A DNA stretch of 64,000 nucleotides from Polynucleobacter sp. HIN5 (GCF_030297555.1 NZ_AP028136.1:248001-312000); one strand, 5' to 3'. Shown: positions 27,679 through 38,832, counted from the stretch's first letter. The notes: a model not told the origin generated them from the sequence alone. Numbers and translations are program-made.

Positions 27679-28623
27679 ATGACTGTAAATTCAATGAATT
27701 CAAAAAATCGCAAAGGCATTATCTTGGCGGGAGGCTCGGGTACACGTTTGTATCCCGTCACGCAAGCAGTCTCTAAGCAACTCATGCCCGTCTATGACAA
27801 GCCGATGGTTTATTACCCGCTAACAACCCTGATGCTCGCTGGTATTCGCGATATTTTGTTGATTTCCACTCCGCACGACACGCCGCGCTTTACCGAGCTA
27901 TTAGGCGATGGTTCACAGTGGGGGTTGAACATCACTTACTGCGTCCAACCTTCACCCGATGGTTTAGCCCAGGCCTTTATTTTGGGTAAATCCTTTGTCG
28001 GTCATCAGCCGAGTGCCTTGGTGCTGGGCGACAATATTTTTTATGGACATGAGCTCGTGGACCAGCTTCAACGTGCGAGTGCCCAAACCGATGGTGCCAC
28101 GGTATTTGCCTATCACGTGAATGATCCTGAGCGCTATGGCGTCGTGGAGTTTGACAAAGATTACAAAGCCATCTCAATTGAAGAAAAACCTGCAAAGCCG
28201 CGCAGCAGTTATGCGGTAACTGGCCTTTATTTTTACGATCATCAGGTATGCGATATTGCTGCTTCGATTAAACCCAGTGCTAGGGGCGAGCTTGAGATTA
28301 CGGATGTCAATCGTGCGTATCTCAATCACAATGCCTTGAGTGTTGAAATCATGGGGCGCGGCTATGCTTGGCTCGATACGGGCACACATGATTCGCTTTT
28401 GGATGCCGCAGGGTTTATTGCTACTTTGCAAAAACGTCAGGGCTTGATGGTCGCTTGTCCCGAGGAGATCGCTTACCGACACGGTTGGATTAGCCAAGAG
28501 GCCGTGGAGAGGGTAGCTAATCAACTCAGTAAAAGCAGTTATGGTCAGTATCTATCCAAAATACTTCATGAGTTAAATACCAGCGCACAGCCAATTAGTT
28601 TGTCTGCCAAAGCAAAATCATGA
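27679..28623 (+). CDS. rfbA: Glucose-1-phosphate thymidylyltransferase
   Basis: This 314-residue enzyme makes dTDP-glucose from glucose-1-phosphate and d[23 protein letters not shown] holds the nucleotide loop. [29 protein letters not shown] and [19 protein letters not shown] are all present. The first five codons before Met6 may not be used. It overlaps rfbC by 4 bases (ATGA). Confidence 0.97.
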   Translation: MTVNSMNSKNRKGIILAGGSGTRLYPVTQAVSKQLMPVYDKPMVYYPLTTLMLAGIRDILLISTPHDTPRFTELLGDGSQWGLNITYCVQPSPDGLAQAFILGKSFVGHQPSALVLGDNIFYGHELVDQLQRASAQTDGATVFAYHVNDPERYGVVEFDKDYKAISIEEKPAKPRSSYAVTGLYFYDHQVCDIAASIKPSARGELEITDVNRAYLNHNALSVEIMGRGYAWLDTGTHDSLLDAAGFIATLQKRQGLMVACPEEIAYRHGWISQEAVERVANQLSKSSYGQYLSKILHELNTSAQPISLSAKAKS

Positions 28624-29192
28624 CTATCGATACCAATCCGAAATTGCAAGTCAAGCCCACCGCGATCCCGGAGGTCTTGATAGTCGAGCCCAAGGTCTTT
28701 GGGGATCAGCGCGGTTGGTTTACTGAATCCTTTAATGCCAAGGATTTTGCCAACGCGACTGGGCTGACTGTGGAGTTTGTGCAAGATAACCATTCGTACT
28801 CACGGCAGTGGACACTGCGAGGGATGCATTACCAACTCAAACACACGCAAGGCAAACTGGTGCGAGTGGTAGCGGGTTCGGTCTTTGATGTGGCTGTGGA
28901 CTTACGCAAAAACTCATCGACTTTTGGCCACTGGGTGGGGGAGATATTAAGCGCTCAAAACCATCGCCAACTGTGGATTCCACCCGGCTTTGCGCATGGC
29001 TTTTTGGTCTTATCCGATACTGCAGAGTTTTTGTACAAAACCACCGATTACTACGATCCAAAGAGCGAAGTCTGTTTGTCATGGTGCGACCCCACCATCG
29101 CGATCCAATGGTCCATTCCAGCGGGCGTAGAAGTTTCGCTCAATACTAAAGATGCGGCAGGTCTATCCTGGGAGCAGGCCCCCAAGTTTTAG
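28620..29192 (+). CDS. rfbC: dTDP-4-dehydrorhamnose 3,5-epimerase
   Basis: This 190-residue cupin-fold epimerase starts inside the rfbA stop. [35 protein letters not shown] (catalytic His), [20 protein letters not shown] and [15 protein letters not shown] are the usual motifs. It completes the dTDP-L-rhamnose set with rfbB, rfbD and rfbA. Confidence 0.96.
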   Translation: MTIDTNPKLQVKPTAIPEVLIVEPKVFGDQRGWFTESFNAKDFANATGLTVEFVQDNHSYSRQWTLRGMHYQLKHTQGKLVRVVAGSVFDVAVDLRKNSSTFGHWVGEILSAQNHRQLWIPPGFAHGFLVLSDTAEFLYKTTDYYDPKSEVCLSWCDPTIAIQWSIPAGVEVSLNTKDAAGLSWEQAPKF

Positions 29193-29267
29193 TGGTATCC
29201 ATCGAGTCGCCCTGAAAGTCAAAGGAAATGAGCAAGGCCCATCACTAAACCATACGATAATCGAGCC

Positions 29268-30401
29268 ATGGCTAGTTCATCGCAGACGCAAGGGTCACAG
29301 CGCGCATCCATCCATGAGATTGATGGGGTAGGATCGATCACTCAAGAGGGGGATGCCCCCAAAATCTTGATCGTCAAGCTCTCGTCCTTAGGCGATGTGC
29401 TCCATACCTTGCCCATTGTTTGGGATTTGCGCAAGCGCTTACCCCATGCGCAAATCGATTGGATTGTGGAAGAGGCCTATGTCCCATTACTCAAACCCTT
29501 AGAAACCACGAGCACATTTAGAGGGATTGATCGAATTATTCCGCTCGCGTTTCGCCGCTGGCGCAAAAGCCTTTGGAGTCGAAGTGCCTGGCATGAGTTT
29601 TTAGCGATGCGCCAAATGCTTCAACTCACCACCTACGATGTGATTCTTGAAACGCAAGGCTTAATCAAATCGGCGCTGGTGTGCGCACTTGCAAAAAAAT
29701 CCGCTCATGCGGTGGTTGCAGGCCTGGGGAATGCCACCGAGTACTCAGGCTATGAGCCGTTGGCACGCTTTTTTTATACCCAAGCAGTTCAGGTGCCTAA
29801 ACAGTGCCACGCGGTTGATCGCGCGCGTTGGGTGATGTGCTCGGCAATGGACTGGCCACTGATTAAACGCGAGAACGAACCACCGCAGTTTTATCCTCCT
29901 GAATTTGTAAAGCATCTTCCAACCCTACCCCTTGAGGGTCTTTCGAAAGTGGGTAATGATCTCATCGCGCCGTATGTGGTGTGTTTTCATTCCACGGCGC
30001 GCGCCGCCAAGCGCTGGGCTAATGAATCGTGGATTGATTTAGGAAAATCATTGGCTAAAGAAGGCTACCGGTTAGTACTGCCTTGGGGGAGCACGAGCGA
30101 AAGGCAGGTGAGTGAATCCATCGCAAGTCACATCCCCGGGGCAATCGTTCCAAGAGCCATCTCGATTGAAGAGGCCTATTCACTCATTGGCCATGCCGCA
30201 CTCATCGTGGGTGTGGACACCGGCTTAACCCATGTGGCCGCTATTTTGGGTAAACCCACGGTCGAGATTTATTGCGACTCCCCGAGGTGGAAAACTGAAG
30301 GCTATTGGTCAGAGCGTATTTCCAATCACGGCGATGTGCAACAACCACCGACGGTTGCCGAGGTGGTGAGTAGCTGCCAGAAATTGATTAAGTTCGAGTA
30401 A
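29268..30401 (+). CDS. waaC: LPS heptosyltransferase I
   Basis: This is a 377-residue GT9 enzyme. After an N-terminal extension of about 30 residues comes ILIVKLSSLGDVLHTLPIVW, the WaaC signature, then IDWIVEEAYVPLL. The C-terminal VGVDTGLTHVAAILGKPTVEIY is the ADP-heptose binding loop. It transfers the first heptose to KDO of the LPS inner core. It stands alone between rfbC and a convergent Gmd-like gene, with no clear terminator on either side. Confidence 0.92.
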   Translation: MASSSQTQGSQRASIHEIDGVGSITQEGDAPKILIVKLSSLGDVLHTLPIVWDLRKRLPHAQIDWIVEEAYVPLLKPLETTSTFRGIDRIIPLAFRRWRKSLWSRSAWHEFLAMRQMLQLTTYDVILETQGLIKSALVCALAKKSAHAVVAGLGNATEYSGYEPLARFFYTQAVQVPKQCHAVDRARWVMCSAMDWPLIKRENEPPQFYPPEFVKHLPTLPLEGLSKVGNDLIAPYVVCFHSTARAAKRWANESWIDLGKSLAKEGYRLVLPWGSTSERQVSESIASHIPGAIVPRAISIEEAYSLIGHAALIVGVDTGLTHVAAILGKPTVEIYCDSPRWKTEGYWSERISNHGDVQQPPTVAEVVSSCQKLIKFE

Positions 30402-30442
30402 TGATAGGGAATGAATCGTAGCCCAACTTATTTCGATTGGCT

Positions 30443-31411
30443 CTAAAGCCCTAGTTTTTGTGATTGGGCAGCACACATGCGTTGAATCACGCCATCCACA
30501 TTCGTGGGTTTTGCCCAGTTTAGGAGAGTGATGGCGCGCTCTGGGTTGCCCACGCTGTATTGGATTTCATTGGGTCGGAAAAACGCAGGGTTGATTTCTA
30601 CATGGGTTTGCCAATCCAAATCAAAATACTCAAAGGCTTTAGCGACAAAGTAGGTGAGCGACTCCATGCGGCCCGTAGCGATCACAAAATCATCAGGCCT
30701 ATCTTGCTGCATCATGAGCCACATAGCTTCTACATACTCCGGGGCCCAGCCCCAATCTCGACAAATATCTAAATTACCCAGTTGAATCTTTTGAAGTAGC
30801 CCCGCTTTAATTTTGCTAGCACCCACAATGATTTTTTGGGTGACAAAGCGCTCCGGACGTAAGGGCGATTCGTGGTTAAACAGAATGCCCGTGCAAGCAT
30901 ATAAGCCATAAGACTCGCGGTAGCTGTTAATGAGCCACTTGGCAGTTGATTTCGCGACTGCATAGGGGCTACGGGGTGCAAAGGGTGTGGATTCATTGGC
31001 GGGGGTCGTGCCAGTATCACCAAAACACTCGCTGGAGCCAGCATTGTAAAAACGCACAGACTTCCCCAATACCCGAATGACTTCTAGGATATTGAGCGTG
31101 CCAATCGCGATACTCTCGATCGCTTCGACCGGTTGTTCAAACGAGAGTCCCACCGAGGTTTGTCCAGCCAGGTTGTAAATCTCATCGGGATCGCAGCTTT
31201 GAATGGCATTAAACACACTACGAAAATCATTAATGGAAACAGAGAGGAGCTTGACTTGTTCGCGAATCCCCAAAATATTCAAATTATGAAAGGAGGAGGC
31301 CATCACATCGCGCGATGAACCGGTTACGGTATAGCCTTTGCCTAATAGGTATTGGGCTAGGTAGGCACCGTCTTGGCCGGTGATGCCAATAATGAGGGCT
31401 TTTTTGCTCAT
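30443..31411 (-). CDS. Divergent GDP-mannose 4,6-dehydratase-like SDR
   Basis: This 322-residue SDR has the Gmd N-terminus ALIIGITGQDGAYLAQYLLG, the active-site region [28 protein letters not shown] (Tyr-x3-Lys) and LFNHESPLRPERFV. It is shorter and clearly different from the canonical Gmd at 33105-34238. It lies on the opposite strand, divergent from manC. It probably makes GDP-4-keto-6-deoxymannose or acts on a related GDP-hexose, perhaps for GDP-rhamnose; the product is uncertain. Confidence 0.75.
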   Translation of the reverse strand: MSKKALIIGITGQDGAYLAQYLLGKGYTVTGSSRDVMASSFHNLNILGIREQVKLLSVSINDFRSVFNAIQSCDPDEIYNLAGQTSVGLSFEQPVEAIESIAIGTLNILEVIRVLGKSVRFYNAGSSECFGDTGTTPANESTPFAPRSPYAVAKSTAKWLINSYRESYGLYACTGILFNHESPLRPERFVTQKIIVGASKIKAGLLQKIQLGNLDICRDWGWAPEYVEAMWLMMQQDRPDDFVIATGRMESLTYFVAKAFEYFDLDWQTHVEINPAFFRPNEIQYSVGNPERAITLLNWAKPTNVDGVIQRMCAAQSQKLGL

Positions 31412-31525
31412 ACGCTAATGATACGAACTTTTGGGAGGCACTTACAGCGCCAGGTTTTCATGAGGATCCATGCAGAGCTCGGTGTCAGGGGCAGAGGACC
31501 TCAGCTTAGATGCCTTGTGGGAGCC

Positions 31526-31553
31526 TTTGCTTCTCCCCTTCCCCCTTTACAAT
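31526..31553 (+). promoter_or_regulatory. Candidate promoter for manC
   Basis: TTTGCT (31526-31531) and TACAAT (31548-31553) are separated by 16 bases. Transcription would start about 10 bases before the manC ATG, which has no ribosome site, so the mRNA may be nearly leaderless. The -35 is weak. Confidence 0.35.
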
Positions 31554-31569
31554 ACGATTATTCTGAAAA

Positions 31570-33069
31570 ATGATACGAATTGTGCCAAACCCTAATTTAA
31601 ACTCCAAAGTCATCCCTGTCATTCTTTGTGGCGGCTCGGGCACGCGTTTGTGGCCCTTATCACGCTCGGGATTTCCCAAGCAATTTCTTGTTCTCTCAAG
31701 TAATGAAGACCAGCATAGCCTTTTTCAGCAGGCTCTAAGCCGCGCTCAAAAAGCCATTGGAACCCATGCTCACCAAGAGCCTGCCCTCATTGTGACTAAT
31801 GAAGAGCATCGGTTTTTAGTACTCGATCAATTGCGTGAGTTAAAGGATGTAAAGGCAACGTTGCTACTCGAGCCGGTAGCGCGTAACACTGCCCCGGCGC
31901 TCACGCTAGCGGCATTGTGTGCACAGGCGCAAGGCGATGACCCTATTTTGCTCATTACCCCAGCCGACCAAACGATTGCCAATCAACCTGCTTTTGAGCT
32001 GGCGATGCACTCCGCACTGCAGATCGCGCAATCCGGGGCAATCGCCATCCTGGGCGTAACCCCCACTGGCCCAGAGACTGGCTACGGGTACATCAAGGCT
32101 AAGGTCAATGCTCAGGGAGCAGGTGATGTTGGCATGACCGTTGAGCGTTTTGTTGAAAAGCCCGATGTGGCAACTGCGACCCAGTATTTAAAGGAGGGTG
32201 GCTACTATTGGAATGGTGGTATGTTTGTACTCAAAGCCAGCGTATGGCTTGCAGCCCTCCAGGCATTTCGCCCAGACATTTTGCAGGCAAGCACTCAAGC
32301 ATGGGGTGGTAAAACCAGCGACGCGCACGATGGCACCGTATTTATTCGTCCGGACAATGCCCTGTTTGAAGCGATTCCTAGTGAGTCGATTGATTACGCG
32401 GTAATTGAAAAATGCCCAGGCAGTAAATTTCCCATTCAAATGGTCCCATTGGATGCGGGCTGGAATGACCTGGGTGCTTGGGACGCGGTCTGGCAAGTCG
32501 GCGCTGCAGATAATGCCGGGAATGTGACGCGGGGCGATACGGTTTTGGATCAAACCACCAATAGTCTGGTGTACTCGAGTACGCGCTTAGTAAGCGCAGT
32601 GGGGGTGAAGGATCTTGTGATTGTGGAGACTGCCGATGCGGTCTTGGTAGCCAATCGTGCCAATAGCCAAGAGGTCAAGGCGATTGTGAGCCGCTTGGAG
32701 AAAGCGGGGCGTGAAGAGAAAAACCTGCATCGCAAAGTCAATCGCCCCTGGGGTTGGTATGACAGCGTGGATGAGGGCGAGCGCTTTAAAGTCAAACGCA
32801 TTCAAGTCAAACCCGGAGCGAGTCTCTCGCTTCAAATGCATCATCACCGCGCTGAGCATTGGATTGTAGTTAAGGGTATTGCCGAGATTACCAATGGTGA
32901 TCAGGTGCTGACTTTGCATGAAAATCAGAGCACTTTCATCCCCCAAGGGCAAACCCATCGCTTAGCCAATCCTGGCACGGAGCCCTTAGAAATTATTGAG
33001 GTTCAATCCGGCTCTTACTTGGGTGAGGATGATATTGTGCGCTTTGAAGACACCTATGGGCGACAATAA
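31570..33069 (+). CDS. manC: Mannose-1-phosphate guanylyltransferase / mannose-6-phosphate isomerase
   Basis: This 499-residue bifunctional type II enzyme makes GDP-mannose. The N-terminal nucleotidyltransferase has [20 protein letters not shown] and QFLVLSS. The C-terminal cupin isomerase domain begins at [16 protein letters not shown] and has [18 protein letters not shown] (metal His residues). Full length for AlgA/ManC. It supplies substrate for both Gmd proteins flanking it. Confidence 0.96.
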   Translation: MIRIVPNPNLNSKVIPVILCGGSGTRLWPLSRSGFPKQFLVLSSNEDQHSLFQQALSRAQKAIGTHAHQEPALIVTNEEHRFLVLDQLRELKDVKATLLLEPVARNTAPALTLAALCAQAQGDDPILLITPADQTIANQPAFELAMHSALQIAQSGAIAILGVTPTGPETGYGYIKAKVNAQGAGDVGMTVERFVEKPDVATATQYLKEGGYYWNGGMFVLKASVWLAALQAFRPDILQASTQAWGGKTSDAHDGTVFIRPDNALFEAIPSESIDYAVIEKCPGSKFPIQMVPLDAGWNDLGAWDAVWQVGAADNAGNVTRGDTVLDQTTNSLVYSSTRLVSAVGVKDLVIVETADAVLVANRANSQEVKAIVSRLEKAGREEKNLHRKVNRPWGWYDSVDEGERFKVKRIQVKPGASLSLQMHHHRAEHWIVVKGIAEITNGDQVLTLHENQSTFIPQGQTHRLANPGTEPLEIIEVQSGSYLGEDDIVRFEDTYGRQ

Positions 33070-33104
33070 GCTCAATCACGAATAATGAAGTTAAGAGGGA
33101 AGCC

Positions 33105-34238
33105 ATGAGTAAAAATCAAGCCAAAGTTGCTTTAATTACCGGAATCACTGGTCAAGACGGCTCTTACCTTGCAGAATTTCTATTAGAGAAGGGCTATGTG
33201 GTGCATGGCATTAAACGCCGCGCTTCACTCTTTAATACCGAGCGTATTGACCACCTCTACGAAGATCCGCATGTCAATCACCCTCATCTGATTCTTCACT
33301 ATGGGGATCTCACGGATACCAGTAATTTGGTACGCATTATTCAGCAAACCCAGCCCGATGAAATTTATAACCTGGGTGCGCAAAGCCATGTAGCGGTCTC
33401 CTTTGAGTCCCCCGAATACACGGCGGACGTCGATGCAATTGGGGCGCTTCGCATGCTCGAAGCGATTCGTATTTTGGGTTTAGAGAAGAAAACCCGCTTT
33501 TACCAAGCCTCGACCTCTGAGCTCTATGGTTTGGTGCAAGAGATTCCCCAAAAGGAAACGACCCCCTTTTATCCCAGAAGCCCGTATGCAGTCGCGAAAC
33601 TCTATGCCTACTGGATTACCGTCAACTACCGTGAAGCCTACGGCATGTATGCGTGCAATGGCATTCTCTTTAACCATGAATCCAAACGCCGCGGCGAGAC
33701 CTTTGTCACGCGCAAGGTCACCCGGGGCCTTGCGAATATCGCCCAGGGCTTAGAGAAATGCCTCTACATGGGTAATATCGATGCGCTGCGCGATTGGGGT
33801 CATGCCAAAGACTACGTACGTATGCAGTGGTTGATGCTCCAACAAGACAGGCCCGAAGATTTTGTGATTGCGACTGGCGTGCAATATACGGTGCGTGAGT
33901 TCATTCAAAAGAGCGCTAACGAGTTAGGAATCACACTCAGATTTGAAGGCAAATCGGAGGCCGAGAAGGCGATCGTGGCCAAGATTGAGGGGGATAAAGC
34001 GCCTGCGCTCAAAGTGGGTGATGTGATTGTGCAAATCGATCCCCATTACTACCGCCCCACTGAAGTCGAGACCCTCCTGGGCGATCCCACCAAAGCTAAA
34101 GAGAAGCTCGGTTGGGTCCCTGAAATTACCTTAGATCAAATGATTCAAGAGATGGTTACCCATGACCTCGAAAAAGCCAAGCAGCATGCGCTATTGAAAA
34201 AGCATGGCTATGTGGTGGCGGTGGGCAAGGAAAAGTAA
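33105..34238 (+). CDS. gmd: GDP-mannose 4,6-dehydratase
   Basis: This 377-residue SDR has [49 protein letters not shown] and [16 protein letters not shown], all standard for Gmd. An AGAGGGAAG ribosome site precedes the ATG. It makes GDP-4-keto-6-deoxy-mannose, the precursor used by Fcl, 83 bases downstream. Confidence 0.97.
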   Translation: MSKNQAKVALITGITGQDGSYLAEFLLEKGYVVHGIKRRASLFNTERIDHLYEDPHVNHPHLILHYGDLTDTSNLVRIIQQTQPDEIYNLGAQSHVAVSFESPEYTADVDAIGALRMLEAIRILGLEKKTRFYQASTSELYGLVQEIPQKETTPFYPRSPYAVAKLYAYWITVNYREAYGMYACNGILFNHESKRRGETFVTRKVTRGLANIAQGLEKCLYMGNIDALRDWGHAKDYVRMQWLMLQQDRPEDFVIATGVQYTVREFIQKSANELGITLRFEGKSEAEKAIVAKIEGDKAPALKVGDVIVQIDPHYYRPTEVETLLGDPTKAKEKLGWVPEITLDQMIQEMVTHDLEKAKQHALLKKHGYVVAVGKEK

Positions 34239-34321
34239 GCGAGAAGAAATAGAGAAGTAAGCAAAAAGTAACCGAACAGCAAAACACACTTAACTCTCTT
34301 GTAACAAATTTAGGACTCTTC

Positions 34322-35302
34322 TTGGCAAACGATCTTCAACAAAAAATCTACATCGCGGGTCACCGGGGTATGGTTGGATCAGCTATTGCGCGCGAGTTAG
34401 GGCGCCAAGGGTATACCAATCTGATTTATCGCACGCACCAAGAATTGGATCTTACCAATCAAGCGGCGGTTCGTGATTTTTTTGAGACCGAAAAACCCGA
34501 TCAGGTGTATTTAGCCGCAGCCAAGGTAGGCGGGATTTATGCCAATAACACCTATCCTGCGCAATTTATTTATGAGAACCTGATGGTGCAAAACAACGTA
34601 ATTCATCAGGCGTTTATGAGCGGCGTTAAAAAACTCTTGTTTTTAGGGTCAAGCTGCATTTATCCCAAGTTAGCCCCGCAACCCATGGCGGAGGATGCAC
34701 TCTTGACTGGGAAGCTCGAGCCTACCAATGAACCTTATGCGATTGCCAAAATTGCGGGGATCAAAATGTGCGAGAGCTATAACCGTCAATATGGCAAAAG
34801 CCATGGGGTGGACTATCGCTCGGTGATGCCCACCAATCTGTATGGGCCTGGGGACAATTACCATCCTGAAAATAGTCACGTGATTCCGGCACTCATTCGG
34901 CGTTTTCATGAGGCAAAGATCAATCACGCACCCGAGGTCACGATTTGGGGAACTGGTACTCCTAAGCGTGAATTTTTATATGTCGATGATATGGCTGCTG
35001 CTAGCGTGTTTGTCATGCAGCTCGATCCGGTAGCCTATGAGGCGCAAACTGAACCCATGCAAAGCCATATCAATGTGGGTTTTGGTAGCGATATTACGAT
35101 TGCACAATTAGCCGATGCGATTGCCAAAGCAACTGGCTATCAAGGTCAGATTACCTTTGATCCGACAAAGCCGGATGGATCCCCGCGCAAACTCATGGAC
35201 TCTAAACGATTAAACCGTCTAGGGTGGAGCCCTAAGGTTGGGTTGGAAGAGGGTCTGGCCACTGCTTATAACGAGTACGTGAAGCTGGATTTACGAAAAT
35301 AG
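34322..35302 (+). CDS. fcl: GDP-L-fucose synthase
   Basis: This 326-residue enzyme (epimerase and reductase) completes GDP-L-fucose. It starts at TTG, with AGGA 6 bases upstream supporting the choice. Motifs: [66 protein letters not shown] and [16 protein letters not shown]. The product is the donor for the GT10 and GT11/23-like enzymes at 22.5-24.6 kb. Confidence 0.96.
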   Translation: MANDLQQKIYIAGHRGMVGSAIARELGRQGYTNLIYRTHQELDLTNQAAVRDFFETEKPDQVYLAAAKVGGIYANNTYPAQFIYENLMVQNNVIHQAFMSGVKKLLFLGSSCIYPKLAPQPMAEDALLTGKLEPTNEPYAIAKIAGIKMCESYNRQYGKSHGVDYRSVMPTNLYGPGDNYHPENSHVIPALIRRFHEAKINHAPEVTIWGTGTPKREFLYVDDMAAASVFVMQLDPVAYEAQTEPMQSHINVGFGSDITIAQLADAIAKATGYQGQITFDPTKPDGSPRKLMDSKRLNRLGWSPKVGLEEGLATAYNEYVKLDLRK

Positions 35303-35405
35303 CCCCAAAAGCACCCTTTGCGACGCATCGAGCCACTAAGGGTCATCCGTTCACTTCGTGGTTTTAAAATTTAGAATGATTTTGAAATTGATCCATTAGG
35401 AAATA

Positions 35406-36434
35406 ATGAAGAGCGCGTTTCGTATTGACCACATCCTATTGCGAATTCTCTTTGGCCGACGCTGGAGAGAAAAAGTGTGGGCATCCAAAGCGGACGTTGC
35501 TCGCTTGCAAGCCCACATCACGGCGACTACGACTCCATTTTTAATCAATCTAGATGGGGTAAAACGCATCAAGCTTTCTTTGAGCATCCCAAACCCAGCG
35601 TATAACCCGAGTTTATTAAAAATACCCAGTGGCTATTTGATGACTGCACGATCGAGCGCAGTTCATGTGTTTAATGACCGCGTCTGCGTGACGAATCCCG
35701 ATGCTCCCAAAGATGTCAATTATGTGATGTGGCTAGATGCGCAACTGAATATCATCAAATACGACATTCTGGATGAATCATTGTTGAGTAAGGATGCATC
35801 GGGTTGGACCTCTGCTCTTGAGGATATTCGGCTATTTGATTGGAAGGGTGAGGTGTGGGGTATTGCTGCCGTTGGTAATCGCTTGGAGGGCGCCATTGGG
35901 CAGGTTATGGTTCGGCTTGATGGGCATCGGATTACTCAGTATCGTATCTTGCCTTCGCCCCGAGAGCAGAAAGTAGAAAAGAACTGGATTCCGGTTGCCC
36001 ATGCATCGCAGTTAAAGTTGATTTATAGCTTAGAGCCATTGCAAATTCTCTCGATGCACTCTCCCACGGAGCCAATCTGCTTGCCAGATAAGTTTGATTC
36101 GGTAGCGGCTGAAGTACCCTATCCGTACCGCGGGGGATCAAATTTAGTGCCATATGCCGACGGGTATTTGGCAGTGGTGCATTCAGCCCCAATCGCTTAT
36201 CAAGGCGCTCGGATGTACACCCATCATTTCGTGCTCTTTAGCCCCGATCTTCAGATCATTGAAATTAGTAGACCTTTTTTCATCGAACATATTGGGATTG
36301 AGATTGTGGTGAGTATGGTCTTGCAAGACGATGGCGTCATCATTTCCTATGGTGTTGGGGATCGACTCTGTCGATTACTCAAGATTCCCCATGCCGTGAT
36401 AGATCGATTGATTTCGTGTGAATCGATTATTTAA
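35406..36434 (+). CDS. GH130-like five-bladed beta-propeller protein
   Basis: This 342-residue protein shows the repeat pattern of GH130-type propellers: NPAYNPSLLKIPSGYLMTAR, EDIRLFDWKGEVWGIAAV, EKNWIPVAH, GGSNLVPYADGYLAVVH and a C-terminal GIEIVVSMVLQDDGVIISYG. GH130 proteins are mannoside phosphorylases or hydrolases, but relatives in LPS clusters often have unknown roles. No signal peptide is seen. The 3' end overlaps the O-antigen-ligase-like gene by 17 bases. Function here is open. Confidence 0.6.
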   Translation: MKSAFRIDHILLRILFGRRWREKVWASKADVARLQAHITATTTPFLINLDGVKRIKLSLSIPNPAYNPSLLKIPSGYLMTARSSAVHVFNDRVCVTNPDAPKDVNYVMWLDAQLNIIKYDILDESLLSKDASGWTSALEDIRLFDWKGEVWGIAAVGNRLEGAIGQVMVRLDGHRITQYRILPSPREQKVEKNWIPVAHASQLKLIYSLEPLQILSMHSPTEPICLPDKFDSVAAEVPYPYRGGSNLVPYADGYLAVVHSAPIAYQGARMYTHHFVLFSPDLQIIEISRPFFIEHIGIEIVVSMVLQDDGVIISYGVGDRLCRLLKIPHAVIDRLISCESII

Positions 36435-37815
36435 TTTACCCTCCCTTGGTCTTGTGCTCATTGTCATGAGCGCTATCCTCTTGGGATGTTGGGCGGTCAA
36501 AGACACCATTGCTCTGCGTAATGCCATGCTATTTTTGGGTGCTCCAATCGCAGCGCTCTACTGTTATCAAGTCTTTAAAACGTGGCACGATCAAGGGATT
36601 GCGATTTCGTTTTGCTATTTCATTCCAATTATTTTGATTGGTTTGATGTTTGGCTGGATCATATTTCATTTCTTATTTCTAGCCCGCTTTCCTGAGCTGC
36701 AATTTCAAGAATTGCGATCGACCTGGCTTCGGGCCTTTATGGGGGTGGTGTTGGGGTTGGCCACCGGAATCGCGCTTACCAAGCGACCCGCGGCAGTGAA
36801 TATCCTATGGCTTGGATTCATACCGAGCTTTCTTTATTTGTACTACCAGTATGCACAAAAAGCAGCCATTGCCCAGAGTCTCTTTGCACCGGACTATCAC
36901 GGTTATATTTTTTACGGCAAGATCAGTGGTGTTTTGGTCGGCACAATCTTCATTGCTGGAGTCTTAGGAACCCTGTTGGATTTATTTCCTCGCCTAGGCG
37001 CGCGTGCGAAGTGGGCGATGATTATTTTCTGGCTTTTTGCCACAGGCATTGCCTTGTTTTCCTATGTCTTTATTTTTGATGCGCTCAACGGCGTTGGGCT
37101 AAGCTTTTTGATTTTTGGTGCAGTGGGCGTCGGACTTTTGATTCGTCTTGTTCATTCTTTTTTCGCAAAACCCGAGATAAAAAAAGTTGTCATTCACTTC
37201 GTATTTTTAGTAAGTCTTGTTGGCGCTGCCGGATGGTTTGGTTGGCATCAAGCGAAATTGAATCCTGGTTGGGCGACCCTGATCGAAGATATGAATATTG
37301 CCGTGCAAGTGCATGAATATCCCAACTGGCAAGATCCAGCCACTTTAGGATTTCCAAAAAATGCCTTAGGAAAGCAAGTGCGGGTCAATACTTACGAGAG
37401 AGTCTCTTGGGCAGTAGTCGGGATGACCATCCTTGCCCCGCAAACCCCCCTGGGCGTGGGCATTCTCAGTCGACCATTTGGCATGTTATTGAATGAGACA
37501 TTTCCAAATAGCTCTAAAGGAATCATCTCAAGCCATAGTGCATGGGTTGAATTGACTTTAGCATTTGGATTTCCTGCCTTAGTGTTGACATTAGGGGCGA
37601 TTGGATCAATTTTGGTCCTTGCCCTTCACAGCAGCGGGCCCTTTCGGTACTTAGTACTACTTTTAGGATTTTCGATCCTCTGTTTATATACTGTAGGGGA
37701 AGTGAGCTCCCAACACGGGATTGAAATTTTATATTTCATGATTGCCTTAATGGCAGGGCTATTGATTCCTCAAAGGCCAACCTATAGTGCGCTAAAGTCT
37801 GTTGATCAATATTAG
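36418..37815 (+). CDS. O-antigen ligase / Wzy_C-type membrane protein
   Basis: This 465-residue polytopic protein starts at GTG overlapping the previous gene. About 11-12 hydrophobic helices are visible. A long periplasmic loop between residues about 285 and 375 (from LNPGWATLIEDMN through PQTPLGVGILSRPFGM to SSHSAWVELTLAFGFPAL) carries the H-S-x-W-E type motif of the O-antigen ligase superfamily. It could be a WaaL ligase or a Wzy polymerase. It precedes galE by 9 bases. Confidence 0.75.
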   Translation: MNRLFNLPSLGLVLIVMSAILLGCWAVKDTIALRNAMLFLGAPIAALYCYQVFKTWHDQGIAISFCYFIPIILIGLMFGWIIFHFLFLARFPELQFQELRSTWLRAFMGVVLGLATGIALTKRPAAVNILWLGFIPSFLYLYYQYAQKAAIAQSLFAPDYHGYIFYGKISGVLVGTIFIAGVLGTLLDLFPRLGARAKWAMIIFWLFATGIALFSYVFIFDALNGVGLSFLIFGAVGVGLLIRLVHSFFAKPEIKKVVIHFVFLVSLVGAAGWFGWHQAKLNPGWATLIEDMNIAVQVHEYPNWQDPATLGFPKNALGKQVRVNTYERVSWAVVGMTILAPQTPLGVGILSRPFGMLLNETFPNSSKGIISSHSAWVELTLAFGFPALVLTLGAIGSILVLALHSSGPFRYLVLLLGFSILCLYTVGEVSSQHGIEILYFMIALMAGLLIPQRPTYSALKSVDQY

Positions 37816-37824
37816 ATAGATACA

Positions 37825-38832
37825 ATGAATATTCTCTTAACTGGTGGTTTAGGATTTATTGGCAGTCACACCGCGACCGTGTTGGCAGATTATGGCCATC
37901 ATGTAGTGATCATTGATAATTTATATAATAGTCAAAAAGAAACGCTAAACAGCCTAAGGAGTATTACGGGCAAAGTTCTGCCGTTTTACGAGGGCGATGT
38001 CCGGGATTTGCCTTTACTCAAACGAATTCTAAAAGAGGAGCAGATCGAGTGCGTGATTCATTTTGCTGGGCTTAAATCCGTTGCCCAGTCGCAGACAAAC
38101 CCCTTAGAATATTTTGATAATAATGTGGGGGGGTCGATTGCATTACTTGAGGCCATGCAGGCGATCAATATCAAAAAGTTAATCTTTAGCTCAAGCGCTA
38201 CCGTTTATGGCGCACCACAGTATTTGCCCTATGATGAAGCGCATCCCTTGCAACCCATCAATGTATACGGCAGAACCAAATTGCAAGTTGAGGAAATTTT
38301 GCAGGACCTATCACAATCTGATGATGCATGGTCGATCGTTTGCTTGCGCTACTTCAATCCAATTGGCGCTCATAACTGCGGCTTGATTGGAGAGCGACCC
38401 CAAGGTATTCCGAATAATTTAATGCCATATTTATGCCAAGTGGCAAGTGGGCAATTACCGCACCTCAACATCTTTGGTGATGATTACGATACCAAAGATG
38501 GAACAGGCGAGCGCGACTATATCCATGTGATGGATTTAGCGGAGGGGCATGCTGCCGCACTCGCGTTAATGAACCGGCAAACAGGGTTTGAGGCGATTAA
38601 TTTAGGTACTGGAAATCCAGTGAGTGTGTATGAATTAGTTCATGCATTTGAACGCTCAATTCAGAGAACTATCCCAAGAATTGTTCAAAAGCGACGCAGT
38701 GGCGATTTACCAATTTATTACGCAAAAGTGGATAAGGCCTCAAGGCTCTTAAATTGGAGAGCTCAACGGGATTTGCAGGCAATGTGCGATAGTTCGTGGA
38801 AGTATGAGCAGAAAATTCGAGCAGTACTGTAA
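37825..38832 (+). CDS. galE: UDP-glucose 4-epimerase
   Basis: This 335-residue SDR has ILLTGGLGFIGSHTATVL, VIHFAGLKSVAQSQTNP, IFSSSATVYGAPQYLPY and QPINVYGRTKLQVEEI (Tyr-x3-Lys), plus LRYFNPIGAHNCGLIGE. It interconverts UDP-glucose and UDP-galactose, giving a galactose donor for glycan assembly. It is followed by the wzx gene after about 55 bases. Confidence 0.95.
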   Translation: MNILLTGGLGFIGSHTATVLADYGHHVVIIDNLYNSQKETLNSLRSITGKVLPFYEGDVRDLPLLKRILKEEQIECVIHFAGLKSVAQSQTNPLEYFDNNVGGSIALLEAMQAINIKKLIFSSSATVYGAPQYLPYDEAHPLQPINVYGRTKLQVEEILQDLSQSDDAWSIVCLRYFNPIGAHNCGLIGERPQGIPNNLMPYLCQVASGQLPHLNIFGDDYDTKDGTGERDYIHVMDLAEGHAAALALMNRQTGFEAINLGTGNPVSVYELVHAFERSIQRTIPRIVQKRRSGDLPIYYAKVDKASRLLNWRAQRDLQAMCDSSWKYEQKIRAVL

